A stretch of 64,000 bases of DNA from Georgenia sp. TF02-10 (GTDB taxonomy: Bacteria; Actinomycetota; Actinomycetes; Actinomycetales; Actinomycetaceae). The stretch spans positions 2,604,001-2,668,000 of the forward strand of contig NZ_CP094289.1 of NCBI RefSeq assembly GCF_022759505.1. Direction: 5' to 3'. The notes below the pieces were generated by a model that made no database searches, had not been told where the DNA came from, and worked only from the letters and a program-made list of their open reading frames with translations. A program made the translations under genes and the position numbers. Shown here one piece after another: positions 26,065-35,327 of the stretch (positions within the stretch are counted from its first letter, which is position 1; each line of letters opens with the position of its first letter).

Positions 26065-27830
26065 TCAGCTTCACCGACCTCTCCGTCACCTACGACGGTG
26101 CCCCGGCACCGGCCCTGGCCGGCGTGCACGCGACGATCGAGGAGGGCGAGCTGTGCCTGGTCGTCGGGCCGACCGGGGCGGGGAAGTCCACCCTCCTCGG
26201 CGCCGCCTGCGCCCGGGTGCCGCATTTCACCGGCGGGCTCGTGCAGGGCGAGGTCCGGGTCGCCGGCCGGGACACCCGCACCCACCTGCCGCGGGACCTG
26301 TCGGACGTCGTCGGCGTCGTCGGGCAGGACCCGCTGGCGTCCTTCGTCACCGACACCGTGGAGGAGGAGCTCGCGTTCGGGCTCGAGCAGCAGGGCCTGC
26401 CCCCGGCCACCATGCGCAAGCGGGTCGAGGAGGTGCTGGACCTCCTGGGGCTGGCCCCGCTGCGCGGCCGGCCGCTGACCACCCTCTCCGGCGGCGAGCA
26501 GCAGCGGGTGGCCATCGGCGCCGTGCTCACCGCCCAGCCCCGGGTGCTCGTGCTCGACGAGCCCACCTCGGCCCTGGACCCCACCGCCGCCGAGGAGGTC
26601 CTGGCCGCCCTCGCCCGCCTCGTCCACGACGTCGGGGTGACCGTGCTGCTCGCCGAGCACCGGCTCGAGCGGGTCGTGCAGTTCGCCGACACCGTCCTGG
26701 CCCTGGACGACGGCGGCCGCGCCGTCCACGGCGACCCCGCCCGGGTGCTCGCCGCGGCCCCGGTCGCCCCGCCGGTCGTCGAGCTCGGCCGGCTCGCCGG
26801 GTGGGACCCGCTGCCGCTCTCGGTCCGCGACGCCCGCCGCCGCGCTGCGCCCCTGCGGGCACGGCTGACGGACGGGGCTCGCCTCTCGCCCGCTGCGCGG
26901 CGGCCGGCGGGTCCTGCCCACCCGGCCGCAGACGCGCTCGCTGACGGCCCTACCCCCGCGGACCCCCCGGTGCTCGCCGCCCGCGACCTCGTGGTGCAGC
27001 ACGGGCCGGTGACCGCGCTGCGCCGGGTGAACCTGACCGTGCGGGCCGGGGAGGTGGTGGCCGTCATGGGCCGCAACGGGGCCGGGAAGTCCTCGCTGGT
27101 CTGGGCGCTGCAGGGCCAGGCCCGCGCGAGCGGCACCGTGCGCGTGCGGCCGGTGCCCGAGCCCGCTCGGGAGGCCGGCCCGACCCGGCCGGCGCCGGAC
27201 CCCGGCAAGGGAGGGCCGGGACCCGACCCCGGCAAGGAAGGGCCGGGGCCCGACCTCGGCGCCGACCCGGCCCGGCTGCGCCCGTCCGCCGCCCGGCACC
27301 TGGTCACCCTCGTCCCGCAGACGCCGTCGGACCTGCTCTTCCGGGAGACGGTGGCCGCCGAGTGCGCCGCCGGGGACACCGACGCCGCCGCCCCGGCGGG
27401 GACCACCCACGCCCTGCTCGAGACGATCGCACCGGGGGTGCCGGACGAGGCGCACCCGCGCGACCTCTCCGAGGGTCAGCGCCTCGCCCTCGCCCTGGCG
27501 GTCCAGCTCGCCGCCGCCCCCGCCGTCGTGCTCCTGGACGAGCCGACCCGCGGCCTGGACTACGCGGCCAAGGACCGCCTCACCGCCGTGCTGACCGGCA
27601 TCGCCGACGCCGGCCGCGCGGTGCTGGTGACCAGCCACGACGTGGAGTTCCTGGCCGGGTGCGCGGACCGGGTGGTGCTGCTGGCCGACGGTGAGGTGGT
27701 CGCCGACGGGGCGGCCGACGAGGTGCTCCTGGCCTCCCCCGCCTTCGCTCCCCAGGTGGCGAAGATCCTCGCCCCGGTGCCGCTGCTCACCGTGGCCCAG
27801 GTCCGCGCGGCCCTCGGGGCGGAGCCGTGA
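26061..27830 (+). CDS. fused ECF transporter ATPase (EcfA-EcfA')
   Basis: 589 residues with two ATPase domains in one chain, replacing the usual separate EcfA1 and EcfA2. Domain 1: Walker [10 protein letters not shown], signature LSGGEQQRV, Walker [14 protein letters not shown]-loop LLAEHRLER. Domain 2: Walker [11 protein letters not shown]-loop VPQTPSD, signature LSEGQRLAL, Walker [12 protein letters not shown]-loop VTSHDVEF. Between Walker A and Q-loop of domain 2 sits an inserted Pro/Gly/Lys repeat ([19 protein letters not shown]) absent from relatives I know. It drives B12 (or precursor) uptake with EcfT and the S component; starts ATGA-overlapped with EcfT and ends GTGA-overlapped with the S component. 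Confidence 0.92.
   Translation: MISFTDLSVTYDGAPAPALAGVHATIEEGELCLVVGPTGAGKSTLLGAACARVPHFTGGLVQGEVRVAGRDTRTHLPRDLSDVVGVVGQDPLASFVTDTVEEELAFGLEQQGLPPATMRKRVEEVLDLLGLAPLRGRPLTTLSGGEQQRVAIGAVLTAQPRVLVLDEPTSALDPTAAEEVLAALARLVHDVGVTVLLAEHRLERVVQFADTVLALDDGGRAVHGDPARVLAAAPVAPPVVELGRLAGWDPLPLSVRDARRRAAPLRARLTDGARLSPAARRPAGPAHPAADALADGPTPADPPVLAARDLVVQHGPVTALRRVNLTVRAGEVVAVMGRNGAGKSSLVWALQGQARASGTVRVRPVPEPAREAGPTRPAPDPGKGGPGPDPGKEGPGPDLGADPARLRPSAARHLVTLVPQTPSDLLFRETVAAECAAGDTDAAAPAGTTHALLETIAPGVPDEAHPRDLSEGQRLALALAVQLAAAPAVVLLDEPTRGLDYAAKDRLTAVLTGIADAGRAVLVTSHDVEFLAGCADRVVLLADGEVVADGAADEVLLASPAFAPQVAKILAPVPLLTVAQVRAALGAEP
27195..27258. repeat. 27-bp in-frame tandem repeat in EcfA
   Basis: A unit of 27 bases beginning CGGACCCCGGCAAG and ending GGGCCGGG is repeated twice with few changes and a third time in part. 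It encodes the PDPGK-GGPG repeats inserted between Walker A and Q-loop of the second ATPase domain. Confidence 0.75.
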
Positions 27831-28804
27831 GCCCGCTCCGCCGAGGACCAGCCGGGGACCGGGGCGCGGCAGGCGACCACGGGCTCGCAGACGACCGCGG
27901 CCCAGCCGGCGCTCGGGCCCTGCCGCTCACCCGGCGCACTGCCGTCGCCCTCACCCTGGTCACCGCGGTTGGGCTGATGGCGTTCCTCTGGCCCCTGCTC
28001 GCCGAGTCCGGCGCCACGCTCACCGACGGCACCACCGCCCCGCTCGTCCTCGGCGTCGTGGTCCTGGCGGTCCTGGCCGTGCTGTTCGTCGGCCTCGCCG
28101 ACGGTGGCATCGACGTCAAGGCCATCGCCGTCCTCGGCCTGCTGGCCGCGCTGGGCGCCGTGCTGCGCCCGCTCGCCGCCGGCACCGCGGGGGTGGAGAC
28201 GGTATTCGTGACGATCATCCTGGGTGGGCGGGTGCTCGGGCCGGGCTTCGGGTTCGTGCTGGGCTCGACGACGATCTTCGCCTCCGCGCTCCTCACCGGC
28301 GGGGTCGGGCCGTGGCTGCCGTTCCAGATGCTCGGCGCATCCTGGGTGGGGCTCGGTGCCGGGCTGCTGCCCGGCCGGGCCCGCGGCGGCCGTGAACTGG
28401 CGGTGCTGGCGGCCTACGGCGCTGTGGCCTCGCTGGGGTACGGGCTGCTGATGAACCTGTCCTTCTGGCCCTTCCAGCTGGGCGGGGCCACCGCCCTGTC
28501 CTACGTCCCCGGCGCCGGGGTGGGTGAGAACCTGCACCGGTTCGTCCTCTACAGCGTGACGACCTCCCTCGGCTGGGACTTGGGCCGCGCGATCACCACC
28601 GCGGTGGGCGTCCTCGTGCTCGGCCGCCCCGTCCTGGCCACGCTGCGCCGGGCGGCGCGCCGCGCCCGGTTCGGCCCGCCGGCCGGTCCGGCCGAACCGG
28701 CTCGTCCCGCCGGGCCGTCCCGCCGGCCCGCCGCAGCGCCGGCCGTGCAGGAAGTAACACAATCTCCGCCGGAGCGAGGGCGGCGGCCCGACCTTTCCGC
28801 ATGA
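27827..28804 (+). CDS. cbrT: ECF transporter S component, CbrT-like
   Basis: 325-residue substrate-binding membrane subunit. After a polar leader there are six to eight hydrophobic segments, including AVALTLVTAVGLMAFLWPLL, VFVTIILGGRVLGPGFGFVLGSTTIFASAL and PFQMLGASWVGLGAGLLPG. The line GRVLGPGFGFVLGSTTIFASALLTGGVGPWLPFQ is typical of the S components found with B12 riboswitches in actinobacteria (CbrT). It starts with a GTG overlapping the ATPase stop; a later start near residue 30 is possible. The last 20 codons coincide with one arm of a long inverted repeat, so the C-terminus (VQEVTQSPPERGRRPDLSA) is probably not native. Substrate cobalamin or cobinamide by the riboswitch. Confidence 0.85.
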   Translation: MSPLRRGPAGDRGAAGDHGLADDRGPAGARALPLTRRTAVALTLVTAVGLMAFLWPLLAESGATLTDGTTAPLVLGVVVLAVLAVLFVGLADGGIDVKAIAVLGLLAALGAVLRPLAAGTAGVETVFVTIILGGRVLGPGFGFVLGSTTIFASALLTGGVGPWLPFQMLGASWVGLGAGLLPGRARGGRELAVLAAYGAVASLGYGLLMNLSFWPFQLGGATALSYVPGAGVGENLHRFVLYSVTTSLGWDLGRAITTAVGVLVLGRPVLATLRRAARRARFGPPAGPAEPARPAGPSRRPAAAPAVQEVTQSPPERGRRPDLSA

Positions 28805-28855
28805 TCGCGTAGCCGCCGGAGGCTCGCGGAGGCAGATTGTGTTACTTCTCGCACG
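28744..28855. repeat. 112-bp inverted-repeat element
   Basis: Two 22-base arms (28744-28765 and 28834-28855) are complementary at 20 of 22 positions; both contain GAAGTAACACAATCT, an A/T-rich word foreign to this region. The inner bases are partly complementary too (CGGAGCGAG opposite CTCGCGG, GGCGGC opposite GCCGCC). The left arm lies inside the 3' end of the S-component gene, the right arm in the gap before the convergent permease gene. It could be a transposon-like miniature element or a bidirectional terminator. Confidence 0.8.
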
Positions 28856-28959
28856 CCCCGGACGGGCGGACGCCCGACGTAGGCCGAGGCTCTCGGCCCG
28901 GGTCCCGGGCCCGGGACCCCGGGCCCGTGAGGCGGGCAGGCGGCACCGAGCCCGCGCCG

Positions 28960-30369
28960 CTACTCCGCCAGGAACACGTACCTGGCCACCAGCAGCGCGG
29001 CGACGACGTAGAGGATCGGGTGCACCTGGCGGCCGCGGCCGGTGAAGAGCTTGATGGCGCAGTAGGTGATGACGCCGAAGCTCACCCCGTTGGCGATGGA
29101 GAAGGTCAGCGGCATGGACAGGATCGTCAGGAATGCCGGCACCCCCTCGGAGATCTCGTCCCAGGCGATGTGCCGGATGCCCTCCATCATCATCGCGCCG
29201 ACCAGGATGAGCGCCGGCGCGGTGGCCGCGCCCGGGACCGCGCCGGCGACCGGCCAGAGGAACATCGACGCCGCGAACAGCACCCCGGTGGTCGTGGACG
29301 TCAGCCCGGTGCGGCCGCCGTCCTCGATCCCGGCAGCGCTCTCCACGTACGCCGTCGTCGTCGAGGTGCCCATGAACGCGCCGAACATCGCGGCCAGGCC
29401 GTCCATGGAGAAGGTGGTCTTGGCGCGCGGCATGTCCCCGCGCTCGTCCAGGTACCCCGCGCGCTGGGCCAGCCCGGTCAGCGTGCCGGTGGCGTCGAAG
29501 AAGTCGACGAAGAAGAAGGTGAACACCACGCTGAGCAGGCCCAGCCCGAGCGCCCCGCCGACGTCCATCTGGCCGACCAGGTCCGCCGGCCAGATCGGGG
29601 CGGCGACCACCCCATTGGTGAACCCGGGGAAGGCCTGCAGCGCGCCGTCGGCGCCGCCGGGGTAGACCGGCACCCGGGTGAGGATGGCGATCAGGGAGGT
29701 GGCCAGGATGCCCCACAGGATGGCGCCCTTGACCCGCAGCTGGAGCAGCACGGCGGACAGCAGCAGGCCGACGACGGCGAGCCACCCGGTCGGCTCGGTC
29801 AGGGAGCCCAGGCCGACCAGGGTCGCCTCGTTGGTCACCACCAGGCCGGCGTTGCGCAGCCCGAGGAAGGCGAGGAAGGCGCCGATGCCGGCGGTGATGG
29901 CGAGCTTGAGGCTCATCGGGATGGCCATCACGATCGCCCGCCGGGCGCCGATCACGCTGAGCACCACGAACAGCAGGCCGGAGATGAACACCGCGCCGAG
30001 CGCCGTCTGCCACGGCACCCCCATGCCGGCGACGACGGTGTAGGAGAAGAACGCGTTCAGGCCCATCCCGGGGGCCTGCGCGAAGGGGTAGCGGGCGATC
30101 AGGCCCATGGCGAGGGAGCCGAAGCAGGCCGCGATCGCCGTCGTCATGAGGAGCTGGACGAAGGCGTTGGGGATGTCGATGGCGGTGGCGAGCACCTGGG
30201 GGTTGACGAAGAGGATGTAGCTCATCGTCAGGAACGTGGTGAAGCCGGCCCGCAGCTCGCGGGGCACCGTCGAGCCGGCGGCGGTGATGCCGAAGAACCG
30301 GTCGAGCGGGCCCGCGGCGGTGCGCCGCCGGGCGGGCGTGGTGCCGGTGTCGGTGCGCGTGCTCATCAT
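28960..30369 (-). CDS. NCS2 purine permease (AzgA-like guanine/hypoxanthine)
   Basis: 469-residue nucleobase:cation symporter. It begins after a polar leader with LDRFFGITAAGSTVPRELRAGFTTFLTMSYI, then PFAQAPGMGLNAFFSYTVV, DFFDATGTLTGLAQRAG and GAFMGTSTTTAYVESAAGIE, all characteristic of the AzgA subgroup of the NCS2 family; about 14 helices. The ATG at 30369 lies after GGAGGC and overlaps the guaD stop. Last gene of the purine operon: it brings in guanine or hypoxanthine for the deaminase and dehydrogenase encoded before it. Uracil or xanthine transport is less likely by the motifs. Confidence 0.93.
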   Translation of the reverse strand: MMSTRTDTGTTPARRRTAAGPLDRFFGITAAGSTVPRELRAGFTTFLTMSYILFVNPQVLATAIDIPNAFVQLLMTTAIAACFGSLAMGLIARYPFAQAPGMGLNAFFSYTVVAGMGVPWQTALGAVFISGLLFVVLSVIGARRAIVMAIPMSLKLAITAGIGAFLAFLGLRNAGLVVTNEATLVGLGSLTEPTGWLAVVGLLLSAVLLQLRVKGAILWGILATSLIAILTRVPVYPGGADGALQAFPGFTNGVVAAPIWPADLVGQMDVGGALGLGLLSVVFTFFFVDFFDATGTLTGLAQRAGYLDERGDMPRAKTTFSMDGLAAMFGAFMGTSTTTAYVESAAGIEDGGRTGLTSTTTGVLFAASMFLWPVAGAVPGAATAPALILVGAMMMEGIRHIAWDEISEGVPAFLTILSMPLTFSIANGVSFGVITYCAIKLFTGRGRQVHPILYVVAALLVARYVFLAE

Positions 30370-31706
30370 GCCTCCAGGGGCGTCAGGGACGGGTCGGCGG
30401 GCTCGGGCTCCGGCGCGGGGGCCGGTCCGCGGACCTGCCGGCCGGCCACCCAGACGCGGTCGACGTCGGCGGGGGTGCCCAGGGTGAAGATCTTGGCGAC
30501 GACGTCGGCCGCGTCCTTGGGGTGGCGCAGCGCGACCTCCAGCGTGCTGCCGGCGGTGGGCCGCAGCCACAGCGCGTCGAAGTCCTTGCCCACGCTCAGG
30601 TCCCCGACAGTGTCGGCCAGGTCGAGGGCGAGCGCGCCGGACCGGGTGGCCAGGTGCAGCAGGTCCGCCGGGGCGAGCGGGACGCCCGCCGGGCCGAGGA
30701 GGCGCTGGACGAAGTAGGCCTGCAGGCCGTCCTTGAGCAGGGAGAACCCGGTCCCGGCGCCGACGTCGGAGCCCAGCGCGACGTGCACGCCGGCGTCCAG
30801 GTGCGCCCGGAGCGGGAACAGGCCGCTGCCCAGGGAGCAGTTGGAGGAGGGGCAGTGCGCCACGCCCGCCCCGGACCCGGCCAGCACCGCCAGCTCGGCC
30901 GGGGTGGGGTGGACGTTGTGGGCGAAGACCGACCGGTCGGTGACCAGGCCGTGCCGGGCGTAGGTGTCGAGGTAGTCGCGGGCGTCCGGGAAGAGGCGGC
31001 GGACCTCGGCGACCTCGGCGGTGTTCTCGTTGAGGTGGGTGGTGAAGAGCACGCCGTCGTTGGCCAGCAGGGCGGCGCACGCCTCCAGCATCGCCTCGGT
31101 GGTGGACAGCGAGAACCGGGGGGTGACGGCGTAGCGGAGCCGGCCCCGGCCGTGCCAACGGTCGACCAGGTCCTGCCCGGCAGCGTGGGCGGCGTCGGGC
31201 GAGCGGAGCAGGTCCGGGCGCAGGCCGCGGTCGCTGACCACCAGGCCCGTGGTGAGCCGCAGGCCAACCGCCTCGGCCTCGCCGAGGAGGACGTCCACCG
31301 CCTCGGGGAAGTGCGAGCCGAAGACGAGCGCGGTCGTCGTCCCGGCGCGGACCAGGCCGGTGAGGAAGTCCCGGGCCACGCCACGGGCGTAGCCGGCGTC
31401 GGCCAGCCGCGCCTCCTCGGGCAGGGCGCACTCGCGCAGCCAGTCCAGCAGCGGCAGGCCGAGCCCGCCGATGACCCGGACCTGCGGGTAGTGCACGTGC
31501 GTGTCGACCAGGCCGGGCAGGACGACGCCGCCGCGCAGGTCCACCACGTCCACGCCGGGGTGGGCTGCGCGAAGGTCGGCGAACGGGCCGCGGGCGGTGA
31601 TCACGCCGTCGGTGACGAGCAGGCCGCAGTCCTCCTCGGCGCGCAGCCCGGCCGGGTCGAGGAGCCGGCCCGGGGTGTCCAGGACGGTGCCTCGGTAGAG
31701 CGTCAT
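30366..31706 (-). CDS. guaD: guanine deaminase
   Basis: 446-residue metal-dependent amidohydrolase turning guanine into xanthine and ammonia, in the cytosol. Zinc ligands and family marks: GLVDTHVHYPQ (HxH), THLNENTAEV (His), SVFAHNVHPTPAEL (His), CPSSNCSLGSG and LGSDVGAGTGFSL (Asp). Length agrees with GuaD (about 440). ATGA overlaps on both sides tie it to xdhC upstream and the permease downstream, so purines imported as guanine pass to xanthine and then to urate by the dehydrogenase in the same operon. The C-terminus has a Pro/Glu-rich tail. Confidence 0.95.
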   Translation of the reverse strand: MTLYRGTVLDTPGRLLDPAGLRAEEDCGLLVTDGVITARGPFADLRAAHPGVDVVDLRGGVVLPGLVDTHVHYPQVRVIGGLGLPLLDWLRECALPEEARLADAGYARGVARDFLTGLVRAGTTTALVFGSHFPEAVDVLLGEAEAVGLRLTTGLVVSDRGLRPDLLRSPDAAHAAGQDLVDRWHGRGRLRYAVTPRFSLSTTEAMLEACAALLANDGVLFTTHLNENTAEVAEVRRLFPDARDYLDTYARHGLVTDRSVFAHNVHPTPAELAVLAGSGAGVAHCPSSNCSLGSGLFPLRAHLDAGVHVALGSDVGAGTGFSLLKDGLQAYFVQRLLGPAGVPLAPADLLHLATRSGALALDLADTVGDLSVGKDFDALWLRPTAGSTLEVALRHPKDAADVVAKIFTLGTPADVDRVWVAGRQVRGPAPAPEPEPADPSLTPLEA

Positions 31707-32728
31707 GCCGGTGCCCCGGTCCGGGCGCGCGGGCACGCGGCGGGGTGAGGGGCGGCTGGGGCGTGATCGGCCCGAGGCGCGGCGTCGGCGCGCGGTGCGC
31801 CGCCGGCGTCCACCGGTGCCGCGCGGTAGTCGTCTGGCGGTGCGGCGTCGGCTTCCGCCGGTGCCGTGCGGTGGTCCGGCGGTGCCGGGTCGGCGGCGGC
31901 CCCCGGTGCGCCGTCGGCAGCCGGGCCGGAAGGGGCGTCCTGGAGGGTCTGGAGCAGGGCGGCGGCGACGCTGACGGCGATGGCGGCCGGGGCCTTGCCG
32001 GCCAGGCCGGGCAGCCCGATCGGGCAGGTGATGCGGGCGACGGCGGCCGGCGGGTGCCCGGCCTCGGCCAGCCGCTTGCGGAACCTGGCCCACTTGGCGC
32101 TGGAGCCGATGAGGCCGATGCTGCCCAGGTCCGCCCGGTGCAGCGCGGCGTCGCAGAGCACGAGGTCCTCGGCGTGGTCGTGCGTCATGATCACGACGTG
32201 GCTGCCCGGCGGCAGGTCGCGCAGCACCACCTCGGGGGCCGGGGCGTGGTGGAGGCGGACGTCGGCCGGGCCCTCGTCCAGGGCGGCGTCGCCGGCGCCG
32301 GCCAGCTGGTCGGCGCGGGAGTCGACCAGGTGCACCGCCAGCGGCAGCCGGGCCAGGATCCGGGCCAGCTCCAGGCCGACGTGCCCGGCGCCGAAGACGG
32401 CGACGCTCGCCCGGGCGGGCAGCGGCTCGAGCAGCACGCTGACCTCCCCGCCGCAGCACTGCCGCCCGTGCCGGGTGGTGACGTGCTCGTTGAGGGACAT
32501 CTCCAGCGTCTCCGGCGCGCGGGCGCCGGTGGCGAGCAGCTGCCGCGCACGGTCCACCACCGTTGCCTCCAGGTTGCCGCCGCCGACGCTGTCCCAGGTG
32601 CGCGTCGCGTCGACGACCATCTTGGCACCGGCCTCCCGCGGCGCATGGCCGCGCACGCCGGTGACCGTGACGAGGACGCCGGCCCGGCCCTCGGCCCGCA
32701 GGTGCGCGGCGGCGCGCAGCCAGTCCAC
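31703..32728 (-). CDS. xdhC: xanthine dehydrogenase accessory protein XdhC
   Basis: Accessory factor that binds and sulfurates the molybdenum cofactor before its insertion into xanthine dehydrogenase. Marks: VTVTGVRGHAPREAGAKMVV at the start, DSVGGGNLEA, then the Rossmann motif VAVFGAGHVGLELARIL and the C-terminal GSSAKWARFRKRL and CPIGLPGLAGKAPAAIAVS. The start is the GTG at 32726-32728 (VDWLRAAAHLRAEGR), where known XdhC proteins begin; a longer reading from a GTG at 32938 would add 70 Pro/Ala-rich residues and overlap xdhB. The C-terminal about 70 residues (Pro/Asp/Ala repeats) are low complexity. It overlaps guaD by ATGA. Confidence 0.9.
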   Translation of the reverse strand: MDWLRAAAHLRAEGRAGVLVTVTGVRGHAPREAGAKMVVDATRTWDSVGGGNLEATVVDRARQLLATGARAPETLEMSLNEHVTTRHGRQCCGGEVSVLLEPLPARASVAVFGAGHVGLELARILARLPLAVHLVDSRADQLAGAGDAALDEGPADVRLHHAPAPEVVLRDLPPGSHVVIMTHDHAEDLVLCDAALHRADLGSIGLIGSSAKWARFRKRLAEAGHPPAAVARITCPIGLPGLAGKAPAAIAVSVAAALLQTLQDAPSGPAADGAPGAAADPAPPDHRTAPAEADAAPPDDYRAAPVDAGGAPRADAAPRADHAPAAPHPAACPRARTGAPA

Positions 32729-32903
32729 GTCAGCCCCGCGCGGTGGTGCGGGCCGGGGCGGTGCGGGCGGCCGCGGCGCCGCTGCCGACGGCGCCCGCGT
32801 CGGTCGTGCCCGCGCCGGTGTCGGTGGCCGCCCGGTCGCCGTCGTGGACGGGACCCGGGCGCCGGCGTGTCGGCCCGGCCGTCGAACGTCCGTTCCCGTA
32901 GGC

Positions 32904-35327
32904 TCATCCACAGGCGACGACGGCGCCGGGGTGTCCACCGCCCTCGGCGACCACGCCGTCGCCGTCGCCGGCCGCCCCGCCGTCCCGGGCGCCGTCGGCC
33001 GCCTGCCGGGCCGCGGTCAGCGCCCAGAACACCACCTCGGGGGTGGCCGGGCTGCCGAGCTCGACCACCCGGCCGGCCGGCCCGAATGCGGCGACCGCGG
33101 CGCGCAGCGCCTCCCGGACGCTGAAGGCAAGCATGAGCGGCGGCTCGCCGACCGCCTTGGAGCCGTAGACGACGCCGGACTCGGTGGCCCGCTCGAAGAG
33201 GTGGACGTGGAACTCCTCGGGCATCTCCGAGAAGCTCGGCAGCTTGTACGTGCTCGCCGCCTGGGTGGCGAGGCGGCCGCGGGCCGGGCCGTCGGCGAGG
33301 TCCCAGCGCAGCTCCTCCAGGGTCAGCCACCCGGTGCCCTGGACGAACCCGCCCTCGATCTGGCCCAGGTCGACCAGCGGGGAGAGGCTGTCCCCGACGT
33401 CGTGCACGATGTCGGTGCGCAGCAGCCGGTAGGCGCCGGTGAAGGCGTCCACCTCCACCTCCGAGGCGGCCGCGCCGTAGGCGAAGTACTTGAACGGCTC
33501 GCCCTGCATCCGGGCCGAGTCCCAGTGCAGGCCCTCGGTGCGGTAGTACCCGGCGGCGAAGAGCGGGACCCGCTGGGCGTAGGCGTCGCCCACCACGTCG
33601 GCGAAGGCCAGGTCCCGGTCCTCGAAGCCGATGCCGGTCACCCGGCCATCGACGAAGCGGACGTCGTCGGGGTGGATGCCCAGCCGGCGGGCGGCGACCT
33701 CGGCAAGCCGGTCCCGGACCTGCTCGCAGGCGTCCTTCACCGCCCCGCCGTTGAGGTCCGCGCCGGAGCTGGCGGCGGTGGCGGAGGTGTTCGGCACCTT
33801 GTCGGTGCGGGTCGGGGCCAGGCGGATCGCCGCGAGCGGCACGCCCAGCGCGGTGGCGGCCACCTGCCGCATCTTGGTGTGCAGGCCCTGGCCCATCTCG
33901 GTGCCGCCGTGGTTGATCAGCACCGAGCCGTCCTTGTACACGTGCACCAGCGCGCCGGCCTGGTTGAAGGCGGTGAGGTTGAAGGAGATCCCGAACTTCA
34001 CCGGGGTCATCGCCAGCCCCCGCCGCAGGTGCGGGTGGGCGGCGTTGAACGCTTCGATCTCCCGCCGGCGCCGGGCGACGTCGGCCCGCTCGGCGAGCAG
34101 GTCCCAGATCGCGTGCAGCCGCTCGGCGTGCCGGACCGGCTGGCCGTACGGGGTGGCCTGGCCGGGGGCGTAGAAGTTGCGCCGGCGCAGCTCGGCGGGG
34201 TCCAGGCCGAGCAGCGGGGCGCACCGGCCGAGGATGTCCTCGATGACGAGCATGCCCTGCGGGCCGCCGAAGCCGCGGAAGGCGGTCTGGGAGGTCTTGT
34301 TGGTCCGGGCGATCCGGCCGTGGACCTCGACGTCGGGGACGAAGTAGGCGTTGTCGACGTGGCACAGGGCGCGGGTGAGGACGGGCTCGGACAGGTCCAG
34401 GCTCCACCCGCCGTCGGAGGTCAGGGTGGCCCGCAGCGCCAGCAGGTGCCCGGCGTCGTCGAAGCCGACCTCCCAGGTGGCGTGGAAGGGGTGCCGCTTG
34501 CCGGTCATGGTGATGTCCTGGGTCCGGTTGAGCCGGACCCGGACCGGGCGGCCGGTGCGGACCGCGCCGAGTGCGGCGACGGCGGCCAGGCCGTGCGGCT
34601 GCATCTCCTTGCCGCCGAACCCCCCGCCCATCCGCAGGCACTGCACGGTCACCTCGTGGCTGTGCAGGCCGAGGACGTGGGCGACGATCTCCTGGGTCTC
34701 GGTGGGGTGCTGGGTGGAGGACTGGACGAACACCTGCCCGGCCTCGTCCACCTGGGCCAGCGCGGCGTGGGTCTCCAGGTAGAAGTGCTCCTGCCCGCCG
34801 AGCTCGAGCTCGCCGGTGAACCGGTGGGCGGCGCGGGCCAGGGCCCCGGCGGCGTCGCCGCGGCCGACCGTGGGCCGGTAGTCCTGGAAGCTCTCCGCGG
34901 CGATGGCCTCGGCCAGGGTGAGCAGGGCGGGCAGCGGGGCGTACTCCACCTCCACCGCGGCGGCGCCCAGCCGGGCGGCCTCGAGGGACTCCGCCAGCAC
35001 CCAGCACACCGCGTGGCCGTGGTAGGCGACCTCGGTGGGGAAGAGCGGCTCGTCGCCCTTGGTGCCGGCGTCGTTGACGCCGGGGACCTCGGCGGCGGTG
35101 AGCACGTCCACCACCCCGGGCACGGCGCGGGCCGGGTCGGTGCGCAGGGCGGTGACCCGGGCGTGGGCGTGCGGGGCCTGCACCGGCCAGGCGTGCAGCA
35201 CCCCGGGGGCCCGGCCGATGAGGTCGTCGGTGTACAGGGCGGTGCCGGTGACGTGCAGGGCGGCGCTCTCGTGGGCCACCGCCTGCCCGACCACCGGGCT
35301 GACGGGCCGCTCGGCCAGGGATCTCAT
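32904..35327 (-). CDS. xdhB: xanthine dehydrogenase molybdopterin-binding subunit
   Basis: 807-residue large subunit of xanthine dehydrogenase that oxidises hypoxanthine and xanthine to urate. Cofactor and active-site motifs: GQEHFYLETHAALA, RMGGGFGGKE, RTNKTSQTAFRGFGGPQGM and the catalytic glutamate in VYGSKAVGEPPLML. The ATG at 35327 overlaps the small-subunit stop. The C-terminus after VVFWALTAARQAA is an added low-complexity stretch (DGARDGGAAGDGDGV). Works with XdhA (Fe-S and FAD) and XdhC. Confidence 0.95.
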   Translation of the reverse strand: MRSLAERPVSPVVGQAVAHESAALHVTGTALYTDDLIGRAPGVLHAWPVQAPHAHARVTALRTDPARAVPGVVDVLTAAEVPGVNDAGTKGDEPLFPTEVAYHGHAVCWVLAESLEAARLGAAAVEVEYAPLPALLTLAEAIAAESFQDYRPTVGRGDAAGALARAAHRFTGELELGGQEHFYLETHAALAQVDEAGQVFVQSSTQHPTETQEIVAHVLGLHSHEVTVQCLRMGGGFGGKEMQPHGLAAVAALGAVRTGRPVRVRLNRTQDITMTGKRHPFHATWEVGFDDAGHLLALRATLTSDGGWSLDLSEPVLTRALCHVDNAYFVPDVEVHGRIARTNKTSQTAFRGFGGPQGMLVIEDILGRCAPLLGLDPAELRRRNFYAPGQATPYGQPVRHAERLHAIWDLLAERADVARRRREIEAFNAAHPHLRRGLAMTPVKFGISFNLTAFNQAGALVHVYKDGSVLINHGGTEMGQGLHTKMRQVAATALGVPLAAIRLAPTRTDKVPNTSATAASSGADLNGGAVKDACEQVRDRLAEVAARRLGIHPDDVRFVDGRVTGIGFEDRDLAFADVVGDAYAQRVPLFAAGYYRTEGLHWDSARMQGEPFKYFAYGAAASEVEVDAFTGAYRLLRTDIVHDVGDSLSPLVDLGQIEGGFVQGTGWLTLEELRWDLADGPARGRLATQAASTYKLPSFSEMPEEFHVHLFERATESGVVYGSKAVGEPPLMLAFSVREALRAAVAAFGPAGRVVELGSPATPEVVFWALTAARQAADGARDGGAAGDGDGVVAEGGGHPGAVVACG

